A stretch of DNA of 64,000 nt from Brassica napus (lineage: Eukaryota > Streptophyta > Magnoliopsida > Brassicales > Brassicaceae): NCBI RefSeq assembly GCF_020379485.1, contig NC_063450.1, forward strand, positions 32,836,137 to 32,900,136. The letters are read 5' to 3'. The notes under the pieces were generated by a model. It searched no databases. It was not told the DNA's origin and was given only the letters and a program-made list of their open reading frames with translations. How positions within the stretch are numbered: the stretch's first letter is position 1; every line of letters begins with the position of its first letter. Positions 1 to 10,772 of the stretch are shown here, one piece after another. A program made the translations under genes and the position numbers.

Positions 1-195
1 TAATGAAAAAAGAACATACGAATTACATTCCAATGAACGAATAAGAAGAATGTTAGAAACATTGATTTAAACACGAAAAGTAGTACGATACTCGCTCTGT
101 TTCGCGTCATTCTAGTTTTTTTTCTTGTTACACAAAAAATGTCAATTTATAATTTCAATGCAAATTATACTTACTTTTATCTAAAAATTAATTGT

Positions 196-242
196 AAACT
201 ACATTGGTTTTTTCATAGTAAGTTTACTGGAAAGGGCTGCTT

Positions 243-287
<45 letters not shown>

Positions 288-1220
288 GGAGATCTGAGTT
301 TTCTCTCCGGCGTACGGCCGGCGCGTGAGCGTCCGTGCCGTCGCCGGAACCTTTATTCCTTTTCATAGAGGTTTCTTTTGGCCTCTTCTTCGTCGCCTCT
401 CACCGATCGCTTTGTCTGAGCTCTGGATTGGAACCATCCTCCAACGGTGGTTTCCTCGCGTGGAGGGAAGACGCGGTCGCGTGGAGGCTAACGGCGTGAG
501 AAGAGACGCTTGCATGTGTCAGTGGTGATTCTGGGAGATGGAGGCTATCACAGATCCGTCGTCGCCGGTTTGTTTTCAGGGAGGTGGAGGCTTCTTCAGC
601 TTCGCCGTCGCCGGTTCTAGTTCCCGGGAAGGGGAGGCTTTCTCTGCTCCGTCTTCGCCGGTTTTGGCTCCGGAGGGTAGGGGCTCACATAGCTCTACGC
701 TGTCGGTTTAGGTCCCCGTTCTCTTTTGGGGTTTTTTTTCTTTGTCTTTACTAGTATGGATTGGGTGGAATTTGCGGTGTGGTTCTTGTCGTTAGGGTGG
801 TTGTTCGGATTTGAAGGGATGAGCGATCGGTAGACGATGAAGCTCTCCATCGATGGCGACGACGACAAGAGAAGGAAAGCATAGTTCTTGAGTCTCGGGC
901 TTGATATGCCCAGTAGGTGGCATGGATGTTTGGGATGAGCTCTCGGTTAGTCCGATTACGCTCTCCATGACAAGCGCGACGGAGGAGAGCCATTCGACGG
1001 TAACAGCCGGGATGAGTCGTCTCGTGATTGGGTTAAGCCGACCCGGGTTCTTTGGTTTGTGGGCCTGTCGGGGTTGGGTTTGTGGGCCTGTGGGCCAGTT
1101 TGTCTAGGGTTTAGCAGGTTTTGATAATTGGGCCGTGAGCCTTTTATCTTGTAATTTCTTGGGCTTGGCCCATTTTCTATTTCAATGAAATATTGACGGA
1201 AAAAAAACTACATTGATTTT
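196..1220 (+). mobile_element. Retroposed LINE-like/non-autonomous insert with poly(A) and TSD
   Basis: An insert of about 990 bp (212-1204) is bounded by a 16-bp direct repeat, 196-211 and 1205-1220, differing at one base (AAACTACATTG[G/A]TTTT). It is GC-richer than its surroundings and ends in a run of A after CAATGAAATATTGACGG. A long imperfect TSD plus 3' poly(A) is the signature of LINE-type target-primed retroposition. No reverse transcriptase or RNase H reading frame is visible; the longest open frames (325-528, 901-1107) show no recognisable domain. It could be a non-autonomous LINE derivative or a processed transcript. Retroposition is well supported; the source is unknown. Confidence 0.6.
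245..287. repeat. (GA)n microsatellite
   Basis: A nearly pure run of GA dinucleotides lies close to the 5' end of the retroposed insert. It resembles the GA/CT-rich leader common in plant 5' UTRs. Confidence 0.9.
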
Positions 1221-1266
1221 ATAAATAATTTTATTTATCTAAAATACTATTGGTCAAAAAGATATA

Positions 1267-1503
1267 CTCCCTCTGGATACGAGTGTAAGATGTTCTATAT
1301 TTTTATCTTGTATACAGATGTATGATGTTTAGAGATATAATTAATGCATTTATTTTTAAAATTTAGACATAAATTAAAAAGTAAAATTATAAGTGGTGAA
1401 ACTTTATTGATATAATCAAAAAGTAACAACTAAAATATTGTATTTATTTTTTCTTAATATGTGTGTAAAATCTTAAACATCTTATATTTAAATCGAGAGT
1501 GAA
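1267..1503. mobile_element. Stowaway-like MITE
   Basis: The left end starts CTCCCTCTGGATACGAGTGT just after TA. The right end is its diverged inverse, with AAACATCTTATATTTAAATC before GAGAGTGAA and then TA. The inverted segments around TAAGATGTT and AACATCTTA are the clearest match. Size (about 237 bp), TA flanks and the CTCCCTC start fit the Stowaway (Tc1/mariner-derived) group. The ends are diverged, so the exact boundaries are approximate. Confidence 0.5.
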
Positions 1504-3535
1504 TAATTAAATAACTTACGTATATTTCTGCTATTTTTTTTAGTCCGTGTAAAAAAAGTCAAAATGACACTTATCAAAGGGGAATAAGATTTTAGGATAT
1601 ACGCCCTGATATTATCTAAAAAAAAGTGGATTGCATTTAATATTTTTTGAATGACTCGAGGTGTCGATCACAATCGCTATTCGCGCCTCTTGAATATTAA
1701 ATTTTAGTGCGCCCAATGTTACGAGCGGTTTTGTCAGCTGTAGGAGGCACGTGCGAGATAAAATGCGAGAATTGGTCTCGCTTGTTACCTAGTGTGGAGA
1801 GATCAGCGAAATCTAGAAAATATATTTGATCAAGTATTATCATGGGAGCAAACCTTTCCATGAATATGAATTGAAGTTTCGAGGAATATGATCTGACTAA
1901 ACAGAATACAACCATCAGATTATTTTAAAGTTTAGTTGTACTCTTCTATGAACCATTCAACATAAAAATGAAGAAGAAGAAGAATAAGAAGAACCATTCA
2001 ACATGTCATTGCGTATCTTCAATAGTCACCAAATTACATTTGTTCCACGCAAGCCGTATCTATTTATAACCAGCAATTTGAGTAATTGTTTTATAGTATA
2101 TAGTGTGTTGTTCTGTCCTTGTTAAGGCTGTCTATGAGCTTATTTCATTTGATGTGGTGGCATAAGACGACAATGGGAAGACAATAGTTGACATTAAAGT
2201 AAAATGTTTATTAACAACACAATTTGAATGTTTGTTGTTTGAGTGGAAAGTCTTCGAAATTTGAGTTATGACGTAAGAGTGAAAGCTAATTTCAAGGTTT
2301 TCCGGGAATTTCCTTTTTCTTATGTGCATGTTTTTTTCCCCTCATGTGCATGTTTTTTTCTTTAGCATCAAACAACTATTTTATTATTCAAACTTGAGAT
2401 GGTCTATGTAATTACACCGGAATAGAACAACCAAAACGTAAAATAAGTATAAATATATATGTATAATAACTGTAGTGGACAATACAATATATCAACTTCT
2501 CGACGCATTGGTCGATTTCTCTTGTAATTTTTTTTCTTAGTCTAACTTCATTTTTTTTTTAAATCAAGAAGCTTTGAACGAAAACTAGTAATTTTCCCAA
2601 ATTCAAAACTACATTATGTAACATTTGGTAACTTCTAATTTCTGTATAAGGCATTCTTATGATTGAGCTAACAACACTTGGTAATCTAACCTAATTTTAA
2701 AATAGAATTACAAACTACTAGAAACTACAAATATATATCTATACTATTAAAGCATAATCTTTATTAGGATTTTGACCTTAATTTTTGAACTTATTTACAA
2801 TGCAATGCCACTGTCTTTTTTTTTTACTTAACAAAAGATTTTGGCCAACATAAATACAACCCAAATTATTGATTTTACGGTTTGGAAAAAAGAAAGATAT
2901 CAAAACATTTACTCCTCTTTGGTAGGAAAGTAATATGTCATCAATTAATATGACACCAAAATATGGTGTCTTAAGCAACCATTATAAAATTAACAGTAAG
3001 AAGGGGGGCGGGAGAGCTGTATTTCGGTAATCATAAACTTAACAAATAAAACTGGAGACCCCACTCCGAACATAATAATCAAAATAAAAAAATTTAATAA
3101 TAGAGTAATCGTGCTGATAACGTGTTATAATTATATTATATTGTTTCATCTTGTGTTTCATATTTTATTAACTATAGTACAGGTTTTACGTAAATAATAA
3201 AGAAACGTTGCGTATAGAAAGAGGGTAATAACATTGAGAAGACGAAGTATAACAAAGAAAGAAAGATGATTTTATTATTATCGTTCGAAATGGACACCTT
3301 ACAAATCAATCGAAACGTTCAATTTATAGAGAAGATATGAGACATATTTCACTGTGAAACATTAATAATTATGGGATCCACTTCGAAGATAATACGTAAA
3401 CATTTGCAACAAATGACAAATTATTCCCGACGAATTCTTGTTTGTGAGAATATTTGGCCAACAAAGTAAATTTCGTCAGAACCAACAAAACTTAATTCTT
3501 CGGGAAAATACGGATTAACAGGACTTTACAAAACT
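1504..3535. other. AT-rich intergenic DNA; possible Helitron 5' end
   Basis: No convincing coding sequence was found. Short open frames here lack domains. At 2738 the sequence TCTATACTATTAAAGCATAATC follows an A and resembles the 5' terminus of Brassicaceae Helitrons, but I could not find a matching 3' hairpin with CTRR nearby, so it may be a truncated element. Confidence 0.4.
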
Positions 3536-4133
3536 TAGGGCATGACTGGTTTTCACGCTACCACTCGTAAACACAGCTTTAACGGTTGGTAGAGTTTATT
3601 GGCGTTTTGAAACAATCCCAAAGAACACTATAAATTGCTTCAAACCGTTCTAAACCTCTTAAAATCAAAAGCTGGTTCCAGCTAGCGTTTACGGCTGCGG
3701 GAGGTTAATTTTTTTTTTATAAAAAATAAAACTAAAAATATTCAATAAAAATTTAAATTGATATAATAAAAATTGTAAAGTGTATACATATTATATTTTA
3801 ATTTATATTATAAAACTTTAAAACAAAATATTTTCTATAATTTTTAAAAAAATTAATAGTATGATTTTATAAATGTAAATTTTTTATATTTATTATAATA
3901 TTATAATTTTTAATACTTTTATAATTATATAAAATGTAAATATTGTTAATTTATTATTTAAGAGCTGTTGTATTTGGTAGTTTACCAATCATAAGAGTTC
4001 TGCAAACGCACCAATTTCTAACCGTGATACCAGTCGTACAAATATCTAAAAACGCTTAAACCCGCAACCACCCGCATCCTCAAGTTCCCGCAACCGCACC
4101 CGCAACCGGTGCGGCTACACCAGTCAGGCCCTT
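3536..4133. mobile_element. hAT-type MITE with GC-rich inverted ends
   Basis: The left end TAGGGCATGACTGGT (3536 onward) and the right end ACCAGTCAGGCCCTTA (to 4133) are inverted repeats. The termini are rich in CCGCAACC-type motifs while the middle is very AT-rich. This end sequence matches a hAT-derived non-autonomous family common in Brassicaceae. No clean 8-bp target duplication could be read, so boundaries are good to a few bases. Confidence 0.6.
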
Positions 4134-4689
4134 AGCAGTTAATTAAGAATACTTAAGCTAATTAATTTTGTAGAAAAAATAAAAGTAAAAATCTAAATTG
4201 TAAAGCATATATAAAAATGAAATAATACATAAAAGTTGTATAAAATAAAAGAAAAAAGTTACAAGTTTTGAAATCTAAAAAAATAAAATTCCTAAAGAAA
4301 GAGTTATTTCATCTTGTCCATCATAATTTGATTTATTTTCTGAGTTTTCGCCACTTTCACCATTTACCGCCATTTGAAGAAGGATTGTAACATTTTTGGT
4401 CTCGAAAGCTGATATTGGCTCATTTTTTTTTTTCAACTACTCCACAATCTCAGGATCACTATACAAGTTTTGTGAAGAACAAGCAAAGCCAAGCCCTTTC
4501 TCAAAAGGCAAGTTTATACTACCACATAGTATTTTCAAATTATCCCCAAAAATAATGACTCTATTTCGATATTTGGTTCAGTCAGTTTTTTGTTGAATTC
4601 TAAAATACATTCAGAGATATGGTTTATGTTTTTGGTGACTTGTTGAAAGAGTTATCTAAAAAGGCAAAGTCTAGGCTCTGACTAATTAC
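4134..4689. other. AT-rich spacer
   Basis: Nothing recognisable. The small open frame at 4396-4596 has no domain and biased composition. Confidence 0.4.
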
Positions 4690-6110
4690 AAAAAAATGGA
4701 TGTTTTATTGATGATAATATCGAGAGTAAACGATGAATACAAAGAATATCTGAAGACAAGAAAATATGACTGTATGGAGAATATAGTTTAGCGATGGAGA
4801 AAATTGGATCTCCATTTCCTGACTTGTCATCCTTCTTTTATAGGTCTTTGGAGGCATATACATGATCTCGACGTGGATCAAGTGTCTTTATAGTGGTCTT
4901 TAATGCTTTTAATGTCCTTACGTTATGTTTTGACTACCCGAGGTAGTCGTGTTAGAATCTTCTAGCCAGCTGGGGTGGACCTTTGTGGACATATGGTTCT
5001 TTCTTAGGCTTTGATGGGGTTTGATTTGGGATTTACTACGTTTTGATTTAGATCTTGGAGGGATCTAGAGCGGGTGAAAAAGAGGCTCCAACCATATCCC
5101 CCACCCCCGGAGCCTGACGTGTCACATGTGGTTAGGTGAGTCGAGTATCAAATCCAACTTAAATGACGTATTTGAGACCGTTGGTCTGCTCATTCTAAGT
5201 TCCGGTTGGAGATTCCAGTTGGATTTCATTCAAGTTAATTACGGAATTTTGATTATCAAACACGTTTTTCGAAAATACAAATCGTTTTTGTCGTAGAAAA
5301 TTATTGCGTTCTTCAGGGTTTCGAGCTTGAGGCATAAAACTCTTTATTTTCTTATATCAAAAGCTAACTCATTTTATTTCATTCTCGCCTTCTGACTTCC
5401 TTCTCTTATCGTGTTTCTGTTTCTTGATCGAAATAAAATTGATGTCATCTTCCGTGATAAAATGGCGAATGACCTTCTTCCTGCTGTTCTTTTGAAAGTG
5501 GCGGTTCCAGTTTTGTCGTTAGATGACGACGTACCCATCGCTCGCCGTAGGAGACCGGTAGTTAGTTTTTTGTCTGAATCAAGCGCTGATGCAATGCTAA
5601 CCCTAGCGGGGTGGTTTCTTAAAGGGATCTCGGCCTCTCCTCTCACTCGATGTTCCTTACTTGGAAGTCATTGAGTTAGGAGAAGTCTGTTTCCGATTTG
5701 AGAAGGGATTTTAGGATTTCTTCTGAAGTGAAGTTTCGTTTACCCCTATCTTCCGAGGTTTTTTAATCTGCTCCTCTGAGATATCTTATCATGTATGGGT
5801 TGTTTTTGCATGAGTTTCACTTGTGGTTTCCGCTTCCGTGCCTTTTGTTGCTCTAATGCCACATATGTGGTGTTGCGATCTCCCAGCTAGCCATTAATGG
5901 TATCTGTGTTATAGTTGGCCTTGCCATTCTGGCCGGAGAGCTTGGGCAAACCATGAGTCCTGAGTTTCTTAAGCCCGTGACTACCTTCAAGTCGATACTC
6001 AAGAAAGCCGGTATGTATTGTATTTCTGGCAGTCCCTAGATCGATTGTCGCTCCTCCTCTAGAAAGGTGTCGGATTGGAGAGCAGAACTTGTCGTGTGGG
6101 ATATGTTTTT
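4690..6110 (+). mobile_element. Decayed Tat-type (Ty3/gypsy) retroelement fragment
   Basis: The segment has a C-rich tract (CCCCCACCCCC, about 5098-5108) followed by a plus-strand reading region. This is the same layout as the left side of the Tat element at 30.7 kb, where a reverse-complemented polypurine tract is followed by an antisense ORF. The part before the tract (4690-5095) may be LTR remnant. No LTR partner or TSD is visible, so this is an old fragment with uncertain limits. Confidence 0.4.
5462..6040 (+). pseudogene. Decayed 'putative gypsy-type transposon' antisense-ORF protein
   Basis: A frame opens at ATG 5462 and stops at 5672-5674. A second frame over about 5715-6040 then reads residues such as YGLFLHEFHLWFPLPCLL, followed by AISQLAINGICVIVGLAIL. 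This pattern (a hydrophobic fold entered by a WFPLP-like segment, then 'QLxxNxxxxxxG') is typical of the plant 'putative gypsy type transposon' protein family carried antisense in Tat-lineage retrotransposons. At least one frameshift and several stops show it is dead. Assignment is by resemblance only. Confidence 0.4.
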
Positions 6111-6119
6111 GAGATAATA

Positions 6120-7565
6120 AGTATCATCAATATATACTCAATTTTCTTCAAGCCACTTCATCAAGTGTTTCACAAAAAAAAAATGATACCTTAGCACAAT
6201 TCTTCTTTTTATTCTGTAAAATCTCACAAAATTACTATCCTCTTATTATTTAACCAAATATATTAATAAAATATTTAGTTGTCCAAAAGTATTTTTATAA
6301 TCAATAGTACATTTTAAACTCCAATCCATTAATTTTTAAAATCGTAAACAATTTTTTCACCATAATTTTGTAAAAATAATTGAATTAATAAACTTTGTTA
6401 TACTAATATATTTTTATTTTAATAATTCAAGATTAGTTTTTCTTTTCTTTAAAAAAACACGGTAAGTAACATTGTCATCATCTACATGTATCTCATATCA
6501 TTTTAACATTTAATTTTAATATATATATATATATATATTGGTCTAAAGTGTATATTAAATATTATTTATCATTTTGTAATTTGTACATGTTTATACATAA
6601 TGAATTTGAAAAGAATAAGAAATCTTATTTGTCATTTTTATCATAAACAAAATTTTTTTTAACATAATTTAGTATACTAATATATTTTTAATAACTTAAT
6701 TTATTAAAATACATTAATAAAAATAAAATATCTAATAAATAAAATATTTCTGTATAAGAACATAATATAGTTAATTATTAATATCTAATAAAGTTAATGT
6801 AAATCCCATATTCAATATCATTTATTTCATTTAAGAAAACAATATCATTTATATTTATTTATTTTTAATTTTTTTGTGATAATATTTTTTACTTGGTGTT
6901 CAAATAAAAAAAAATGTATACAAATTAGAACCTAAGATATTTTTTAAAAAACAACACTGCTATTTGAACTAAGGTTGGATAGAGTAAAAGACAATACATT
7001 ACCACTTTAAGCTTCTCCAAAGTTGAGGCTTAAACCATCTCCAATGGTTTACTATAAAATAGAGTAATTTTATAATAAAATTGATTGTTGAAGAAAAAAT
7101 TGTGTGATGAACAGAAAATAAACAAGTTAATCTATATTGAGTAAACCTATTTTTACACTATTATAGATTGAAATATTTAATTATTACTTTAAGCACTATT
7201 TTAGAATGAAAAATAAAGTGGATTTGGAAATACGCTTAGTAAGTATCTAATAATTTTAGAAAGAGAAAAAAAAATACAAAATTGGGAGAAATAAAACACA
7301 TAGGTTCAGAGCAGATATATTTTTGCAACTGTTTCAGATACTCAAAATCACATTTGCTTTTCATCTATTGGTCCATCTATTTAAAATAAATTGATATCAA
7401 TAATATCAATAGAATATTATTATTTTTATCTTTTTAGAAACTAAAAGAGTTTCTTCGCAATAAGGTTGATCTTAGAAACGGTCACCTTTCAAATATGAAA
7501 TTTCCACCAAATTTCCCCGCCATATTATAAATATTTGAGAAGCTTTCAAACGCTACCAAGTTCAG
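6120..7565. other. AT-rich upstream region of the TIR-NBS gene
   Basis: Very AT-rich with an (AT)n run at about 6520-6537 and no coding potential. A motif of the type ACCATCTCCAATGG at 7033-7048, seen around many small Brassicaceae MITEs, begins a possible short element to about 7260. A TATA-like stretch lies near 7525-7540, followed by a W-box TTGACC at 7566-7571. Confidence 0.4.
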
Positions 7566-7688
7566 TTGACCCTAAATATATTATTGCTGTAATTTACATG
7601 TTGTTTAGTTTTTAGACTACAAATTAAGTTTATATAACTGTTTGAGAAAAGCTATATAACATGCGATTGATCCATTCCATTTCCAACC
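7566..7688 (+). promoter_or_regulatory. Upstream segment with W-box, duplicated at 8877-8977
   Basis: This stretch just upstream of the TIR-NBS start codon (7771) begins TTGACCCTAAATATATTATTG and ends GATCCATTCCATTTCCAACC. A clearly homologous copy lies in intron 1 of the same gene. TTGACC is the core W-box bound by WRKY factors, common in NLR promoters. Regulation is inferred, not shown. Confidence 0.5.
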
Positions 7689-7770
7689 AAAAACGGGTGG
7701 CAAAACTGAATCGTTTTCCAGTACACAAACAGATAAAATATTTTTTGCATTTGATATCCCTAACAAATAC

Positions 7771-10700
7771 ATGGACACCGACGTCAACAATCACTGCGTT
7801 TATATCAGTTTTGACAACAACGACCAATCAATCTCCTCCTTCATCAACTACCTCAAAGCTACTTTCAACCACCATGGGATCTATCAGCTCGATGATCAAA
7901 GCGATCGGTTCGCCGAGCGAATTAAGGTTCTTGTGGTTGTTTTCTCCAAGGACGCGTTCTATCCCCCTGAAAATCTTGTGAATCAACTCCCTAAGAAAGA
8001 CCTTGTGGTGGTTCCAGTGCTCTATGGAGTCACGATATTATCAGCGAGGCAGATTGCGGTGCTCGATCAGGTTTTACTGGACTCATCAGCAGTATTACCA
8101 GGTCACATATATAATGACGAAGGAAGGTATCTGTATATAGGAACTACAAATTGGCTATAATTGTTTCCTTAACTAATGTTCTATATATTAAAATCTATTA
8201 AATAGAAATTAAATATTTTTGTTTATTAATAACAAATTATAGTAAAAATTTAACAATATAAATTAATTTCATGTAAGAAAGTAAATGCAAAAACCATATT
8301 ATAAATTCAATCAGTAACATTTATTATAAATTTATAATCAATTATTTGGGTAAGATGATTTACTTGGCCTTCAAAAATAATAACACATAAAAACTTCAAT
8401 CATGTATATTTTAAAATAATAAGGATTATTATTATGTTTTCACTATATATCTAATTTAAGATAATCTTTCTATTACAGTGAATCATGTATTTTCTTTTCG
8501 CTTAGTTTAAATCAACAATTCATAGAAGTATAAAAGAAACGAAAGTACCAATAAATTCAATACACAAACATTCAAAGAGAGAAAATATCTATGTTTTTCA
8601 AGTTAAACCTAAACAACAGCAATTCTAAGAAACTTCATTTTACTTACTATTATAATTAACCAAAGTACAACACAAAATACTGGAAGAACATTAACATGCA
8701 GTGGCTACGCTATGAGTTATATTACAACAGATCATACTGTTATCACCTGTTGTTAACTTAGTCTTCTTTATTTTTTGCCTGACTTGACCTAGTCAAATCC
8801 TTTTTTTTAAATTACAAACTCTTCTCATATTTAATATGATATTCACATTTTGACATTAAAAAAACATTAACATGCAATTGACCCTAAATATATTATTGAT
8901 GTACTTTACATTATGTTTAGTTTTTAGAATATAAATGAAGTTTACAACAAGCAATTGATCCATTCCATTTCCAACCTTTTTCAAAAACAAAAAAAACAAA
9001 AAAAGAAAAAAGAAAAAAAGAAAAAAAGAAAAAAAAGAAAAAAGAAAAAAGAAAAACAATATTCAAAGAAAAGCATAAAACAGTTATATTTTCATGAAAA
9101 AGTGAAACAAGCTTATTACCCGTAAAAATAACAAAAAAAAAATATTGAAAGTTAATGTTCCTTCGAACTAAGAATAACTTAAATGTTCAAATATTCATTA
9201 TATTAGTAGCTCATTTAATTATCCGCCCTAACCCAAGTTTTAAATAAATACGTAGAAGATCCGTACTTCTTTACTTTTTAAACGCAGCTCCGAGGAATCA
9301 TTTACATGAATAATTTTCTTTTTGCAGTGAATACAAATTTATGAAAGAGATCGCCAGGGATGTGTGTGAGAAGCTCTATCCAACGGAAGAGATCGGGATC
9401 CACAGGCGGCAAGAGGAGATAGAAAACTTGCTATGCAAGCAACCATGGGGCGTCCGCACTCTAGGTATTTTTGGTAAGCCTGGTATTGGCAAGACGACTT
9501 TGGCTATAGCCCTCTTTCGCCATATGTCTGGTGGTTATGATGCTTCTTGCCTCATCAAAGATTTTGACACAAAATATAATGAGAAGAGACTTACTGCTTT
9601 AGATACTGACTACTTGAGTGAGACTCCAATGGAGAAGTTTGACCTAAACTGTATTGATTCAAAGCCGATCCTCCGCAAGAAAAGGGTTCTTATTGCTCTG
9701 GATGATGTGCAAAATGCTCCGGATGCAAAGTCGTTTCTTGGTGGATTTGACAAGTTTGGTCCAGGAAGCTTGATCATCATAACCTCCCAAAATAAACAAG
9801 TTCTAGAGGAGTGCCAGATGAGTGAGTTTTATAACCTTAAAGGTCTAAATGATGACGAAACTCTGGAGCTGTTCACAAGGTGTGCCTTTGGAAATATTGT
9901 CATAGAAGAAAATCTTATGGATCTTTCAAAGAAAGAGATTCAGAGCAGCAAGAAAATGGTGGAAATGGTATCGACATTGCCTGATGTTTGTGAAGTACTC
10001 ATTGCAGAAAACAATTATATACGGTTGATCCCATATGAAGAATACAATGAGGCCCAAGAAAATAAGGAGTTCCAATCTGATAACGATGGTGTATTGGTAT
10101 GTCAAATTCTAAGCATCTATATTATTCATTTTTAACACTTTTTCAAACATCTATATATATATAGTTTCAACTTCAGTTTAAAAAAATATGAATCGAATAA
10201 CATATTTGTTTCAACTTATGAATATGACTAAAAACACAAGATTCTAACTTAAGTTTGTAAACATTGATTGAATAGCTCAAGTATCTAAAATAACACATTG
10301 CGATGTCAATGTAATAATGTATCTTTAAATTTTGAGATTTGGTAGCCTGTCTTGATCATCTCTTATCTTTTCTCTTTTGTGTCTTTCTCAGGCCACTAGA
10401 GATACAGATCTCATAACACTGACCACATCAGACTTATGCTCCAAGTCTTATCCTCAGAAGAGCCTGAGAGCCAGACTTTACAACCGCTTCTCCAAGTCCA
10501 TACCTCGTAATCTAAGGCTTTACCGATTGGATTATAACTCCATGATCAGATCTTTGTCTGAACACTTTCAAAAGCACCATGTTCTAGTACAAGGAGTTTC
10601 TAGTCAACTTCAGAAACTTAGTCAAAGCTTTTCAAACTCACGGGACCACGATTTGCTAGAGCAAAATCTCCAACGTCTACTTACTCTCTCTGGTGGTTGC

Positions 10701-10772
10701 GACAGGATTAAACGTGTTCTAGATTTTCTAAGAAAAATTAGAGAATTGAATCGTAAAGGGGAAGAGAACTGA
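7771..10772 (+). CDS. RRS1-like TIR-NBS protein without LRR, novel C-terminal tail
   Basis: Predicted intracellular immune receptor of about 501 residues from three exons: 7771-8126, 9328-10096 and 10392-10772. Junctions are AG|GTATCT...TTTTGCAG|T and TTG|GTATGT...TCTCAG|G, all in phase. Exon 1 is a short, divergent TIR domain resembling the RRS1 side of RPS4/RRS1 pairs. It lacks the WCxxEL segment holding the catalytic Glu of NADase-active TIRs. Exon 2 has the P-loop (GKPGIGKTT, residue about 168), kinase-2 (KRVLIALDDV, about 237), RNBS-B (GPGSLIIITSQNKQ) and RNBS-C (FYNLKGLNDDETLELF). It then leaves the family before GLPL. The remaining 190 residues, including all of exon 3, are unrecognised and Lys/Arg/Leu-rich. 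There is no LRR, RNBS-D or MHD. It may be a truncated sensor in the manner of CHS1/TN2-type TN proteins. The start gives the expected TIR N-terminus. Confidence 0.75.
8877..8977 (+). repeat. Second copy of the upstream segment, inside intron 1
   Basis: TTGACCCTAAATATATTATTG through CAATTGATCCATTCCATTTCCAACC repeats the 7566-7688 segment with substitutions and a deletion of about 20 bp. Confidence 0.75.
8983..9055 (+). repeat. Purine-rich (GAAAAAA)n simple repeat
   Basis: An all-purine tract of A-runs separated by single G, in intron 1. It produces long spurious Phe/Leu frames on the other strand. Confidence 0.85.

Larger units (their letters stand above)
8127..9327 (+). other. Intron 1 of the TIR-NBS gene
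   Basis: GT (8127) to AG (9327). It is AT-rich and holds a second copy of the gene's own upstream segment (8877-8977) and a purine-rich simple repeat, hinting at a past tandem duplication of the gene's 5' end. Confidence 0.65.

Noticed and set aside
325..528. Small protein gene in the GC-rich insert
   Set aside because: No domain, lies inside a retroposed insert near a GA repeat, biased Arg/Trp composition.
2738..3060. Complete Helitron
   Set aside because: Only a 5'-like end was seen; no hairpin plus CTRR found nearby.
8856..9059. Phe-rich minus-strand membrane peptide
   Set aside because: Translation of the (GAAAAAA)n tract.
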